NCBI GenBank assembly: GCA_963526495.1
Contig: CAURNT010000001.1
Location: 1 to 64,000 of the forward strand
Length of the DNA: 64,000 nt
Reading direction: 5' to 3'
Source: CAURNT01 sp963526495
GTDB taxonomy: Bacteria; Fusobacteriota; Fusobacteriia; Fusobacteriales; Leptotrichiaceae
The position numbers and the translations under genes were made by a program. Positions 62,894 to 64,000 of the stretch are shown here, one piece after another. Every line of letters starts with the position of its first letter. Position 1 is the first letter of the stretch. The notes beneath the pieces are model-generated. The model ran no database searches, was not told the DNA's origin, and worked only from the letters and a program-made list of their open reading frames with translations.

Positions 62894-63607
62894 TCAGCCC
62901 CCTAAATAGACTTTCTTTATAATATCATTATTAGCTATTTCACTTCCTTTACCTTCAAGAACTATTTTACCAACTTCTATAACATAAGCCCTATCAGATA
63001 TTTCTAATGATTTTTTAGCATTTTGTTCAACTAAAAGTATTGTTGTTTTACCTTCTTTATTTATTCTCTTAATTATCTCAAATATTTCTTTAACTAATAA
63101 AGGTGATAATCCCATAGATGGTTCATCAAGTAATAAAAGCTTAGGCTTAGACATCAATGCACGTCCTATAGCTAACATTTGTTGCTCTCCTCCACTCATA
63201 GTTCCAGATAATTGATTTTTTCTTTCTTTTAATCTAGGAAATAAGTCAAATACTTTTTTCAATTCTTCTTGAAATTCATTTTTAGATCTTGTATATGCAC
63301 CAATTTCTAAATTTTCCATAACAGTTAAATCAGTAAATATACGTCTCCCTTCTGGAACATGTGCCATACCCATAGGTACTAATTTATGAGCCTTAACATT
63401 ATTTATACTCTCTCCATTTAATACTACTTCTCCTGATTTAATAGGTAATATATTAGATATAGCATTAAGTATAGTTGTTTTACCTGCACCGTTAGCCCCT
63501 ATAAAAGAAACAATTTCTCCTTCTTTAATATAGAAAGAAATATCTTTTATTGCATGTATCTTATCATAAAATACATTTATTTCATTTACTTCTAAAATTT
63601 TACTCAT
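62894..63607 (-). CDS. livF: branched-chain amino-acid ABC transporter ATPase LivF
   Basis: 237-aa ABC ATPase. Walker A GANGAGKT (37-44), signature LSGTMSGGEQQMLAIGRALM, Walker B KLLLLDEPSMGLSPLL, and the LivF-type GMAHVPEGRRIFTDLTVMENLEIGAY stretch. With LivG it powers uptake of leucine, isoleucine and valine through LivH/LivM and a binding protein, which lie outside the window. Urea-transport ATPases look similar, so the substrate is a best guess. It is 2 nt after livG. Confidence 0.9.
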   Translation of the reverse strand: MSKILEVNEINVFYDKIHAIKDISFYIKEGEIVSFIGANGAGKTTILNAISNILPIKSGEVVLNGESINNVKAHKLVPMGMAHVPEGRRIFTDLTVMENLEIGAYTRSKNEFQEELKKVFDLFPRLKERKNQLSGTMSGGEQQMLAIGRALMSKPKLLLLDEPSMGLSPLLVKEIFEIIKRINKEGKTTILLVEQNAKKSLEISDRAYVIEVGKIVLEGKGSEIANNDIIKKVYLGG

Positions 63608-63609
63608 AA

Positions 63610-63999
63610 CTAATCACCTAAATAAGCCTTTATAACTTCAGGGTTATTTTGAATTTCTAAAGGATTTCCTTTCGCTATTATTTCTCCAAAATTAAGAACA
63701 TATAATCTTTCACATATACCCATAACTAAATCCATATCATGTTCAATTAAAAGTATTGAAATACCCATATTATCTCTAATATTTCTTATTATTTCCATCA
63801 ATTCCTGTGTTTCATTAGGATTCATACCAGCAGCTGGTTCATCTAATAATAATAATTTTGGATTACAAGCTAGTGCTCTTGCTATTTCTAATTTTCTTTG
63901 ATTACCATAAGATAATGAATCAGCTCTATTGTTAGCCATAGATTCTAAATCAAACATCCTAAGATATTCTAACGCTTTTTTTGTTAATTCTGATTCCAT
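63610..63999 (-). CDS. livG: branched-chain amino-acid ABC transporter ATPase LivG (C-terminal part)
   Basis: The gene continues past the right edge; 129 residues of the C-terminal part are visible. They include the signature DSLSYGNQRKLEIARALAC, Walker B KLLLLDEPAAGMNPNETQEL, and the switch His in LLIEHDMDLVMGICERLYVLNFGEIIAKG. The end IKAYLGD is typical of LivG. The Walker A half is outside. It is adjacent to livF in the same direction. Confidence 0.88.
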   Translation of the reverse strand: MESELTKKALEYLRMFDLESMANNRADSLSYGNQRKLEIARALACNPKLLLLDEPAAGMNPNETQELMEIIRNIRDNMGISILLIEHDMDLVMGICERLYVLNFGEIIAKGNPLEIQNNPEVIKAYLGD

Positions 64000-64000
64000 A

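Noticed and set aside
1..64000. tRNA, rRNA or CRISPR array
   Set aside because: No cloverleaf-like GTTCRANNC arms, rRNA-like conserved blocks or regularly spaced direct repeats were seen on reading the window.

Overview
The window is very AT-rich (roughly a quarter G+C by eye), with Gram-negative envelope genes (outer-membrane barrels, a type V autotransporter, YadA-type trimeric adhesins) beside housekeeping genes that resemble those of Gram-positives (RbgA, TlyA, a PDZ-type S41 protease, YitT). That mix, the codon use and the short intergenic spacers point to a fusobacterium of the Leptotrichiaceae, such as Streptobacillus or Sneathia. This is inference from style; no database was searched. 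From 8.8 kb to the right edge every gene is on the minus strand. Consensus-like sigma-70 promoters (TTGACA-like, 16-18 nt, TATAAT-like) and U-tailed hairpins can be read by eye and divide the region into transcription units.

Layout. 1-8.8 kb has mixed strands: a decayed ORF, a secreted NlpC/P60 hydrolase, a DEDDh exonuclease with a TRIC-type membrane protein, a cupin with a DUF438/hemerythrin/PAS/DUF1858 sensor, mscL, an unlisted small-protein transcription unit (5264-5572), a ribbon-helix-helix protein, lepA and a yebC-like gene. 8.8-13.7 kb is a complete sucrose PTS operon (scrA-scrB-scrK) with its LacI-type regulator and a visible operator. 13.7-23.3 kb is a surface cluster: a 706-aa outer-membrane barrel, a 1911-aa predicted lipoprotein subtilase autotransporter, and a barrel protein split by a long coiled coil. 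It lies between two copies of a 75-86 bp hairpin repeat. 23.3-24.3 kb holds a small membrane protein and an hsdS remnant.

24.3-29.4 kb is trmL-metG-TPR-thioredoxin-exonuclease III. 29.4-35.2 kb is efp-EEP-MATE-dgt-TrmB-site-2 protease. 35.2-47.1 kb is a nine-gene unit: O-methyltransferase, GHL10 lipoprotein, uvrB, ArsC/Spx, xseA, dCMP deaminase, smc, L,D-transpeptidase, yitT. 47.1-51.4 kb encodes two tandem trimeric autotransporters. 51.4-62.5 kb is a ten-gene unit from yhbY to trxB through the divergent PAP2 gene, tlyA, ctp, rsmI, rbgA, a DEAD-box helicase, ppc and tyrS. rpsO and the ATPase genes of a branched-chain amino-acid ABC transporter (livF, partial livG) close the window.

The least ordinary items are the outer-membrane protease cluster between hairpin repeats, the two overlapping small ORFs with their own promoter and terminator, trimeric adhesins carrying a helical tail beyond the membrane anchor, and several housekeeping proteins lacking an expected motif: MetRS without zinc-knuckle cysteines, EF-P without the usual PGKG loop, and a site-2 protease without a PDZ domain. 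No tRNA, rRNA, CRISPR array, intact insertion sequence or prophage was seen.
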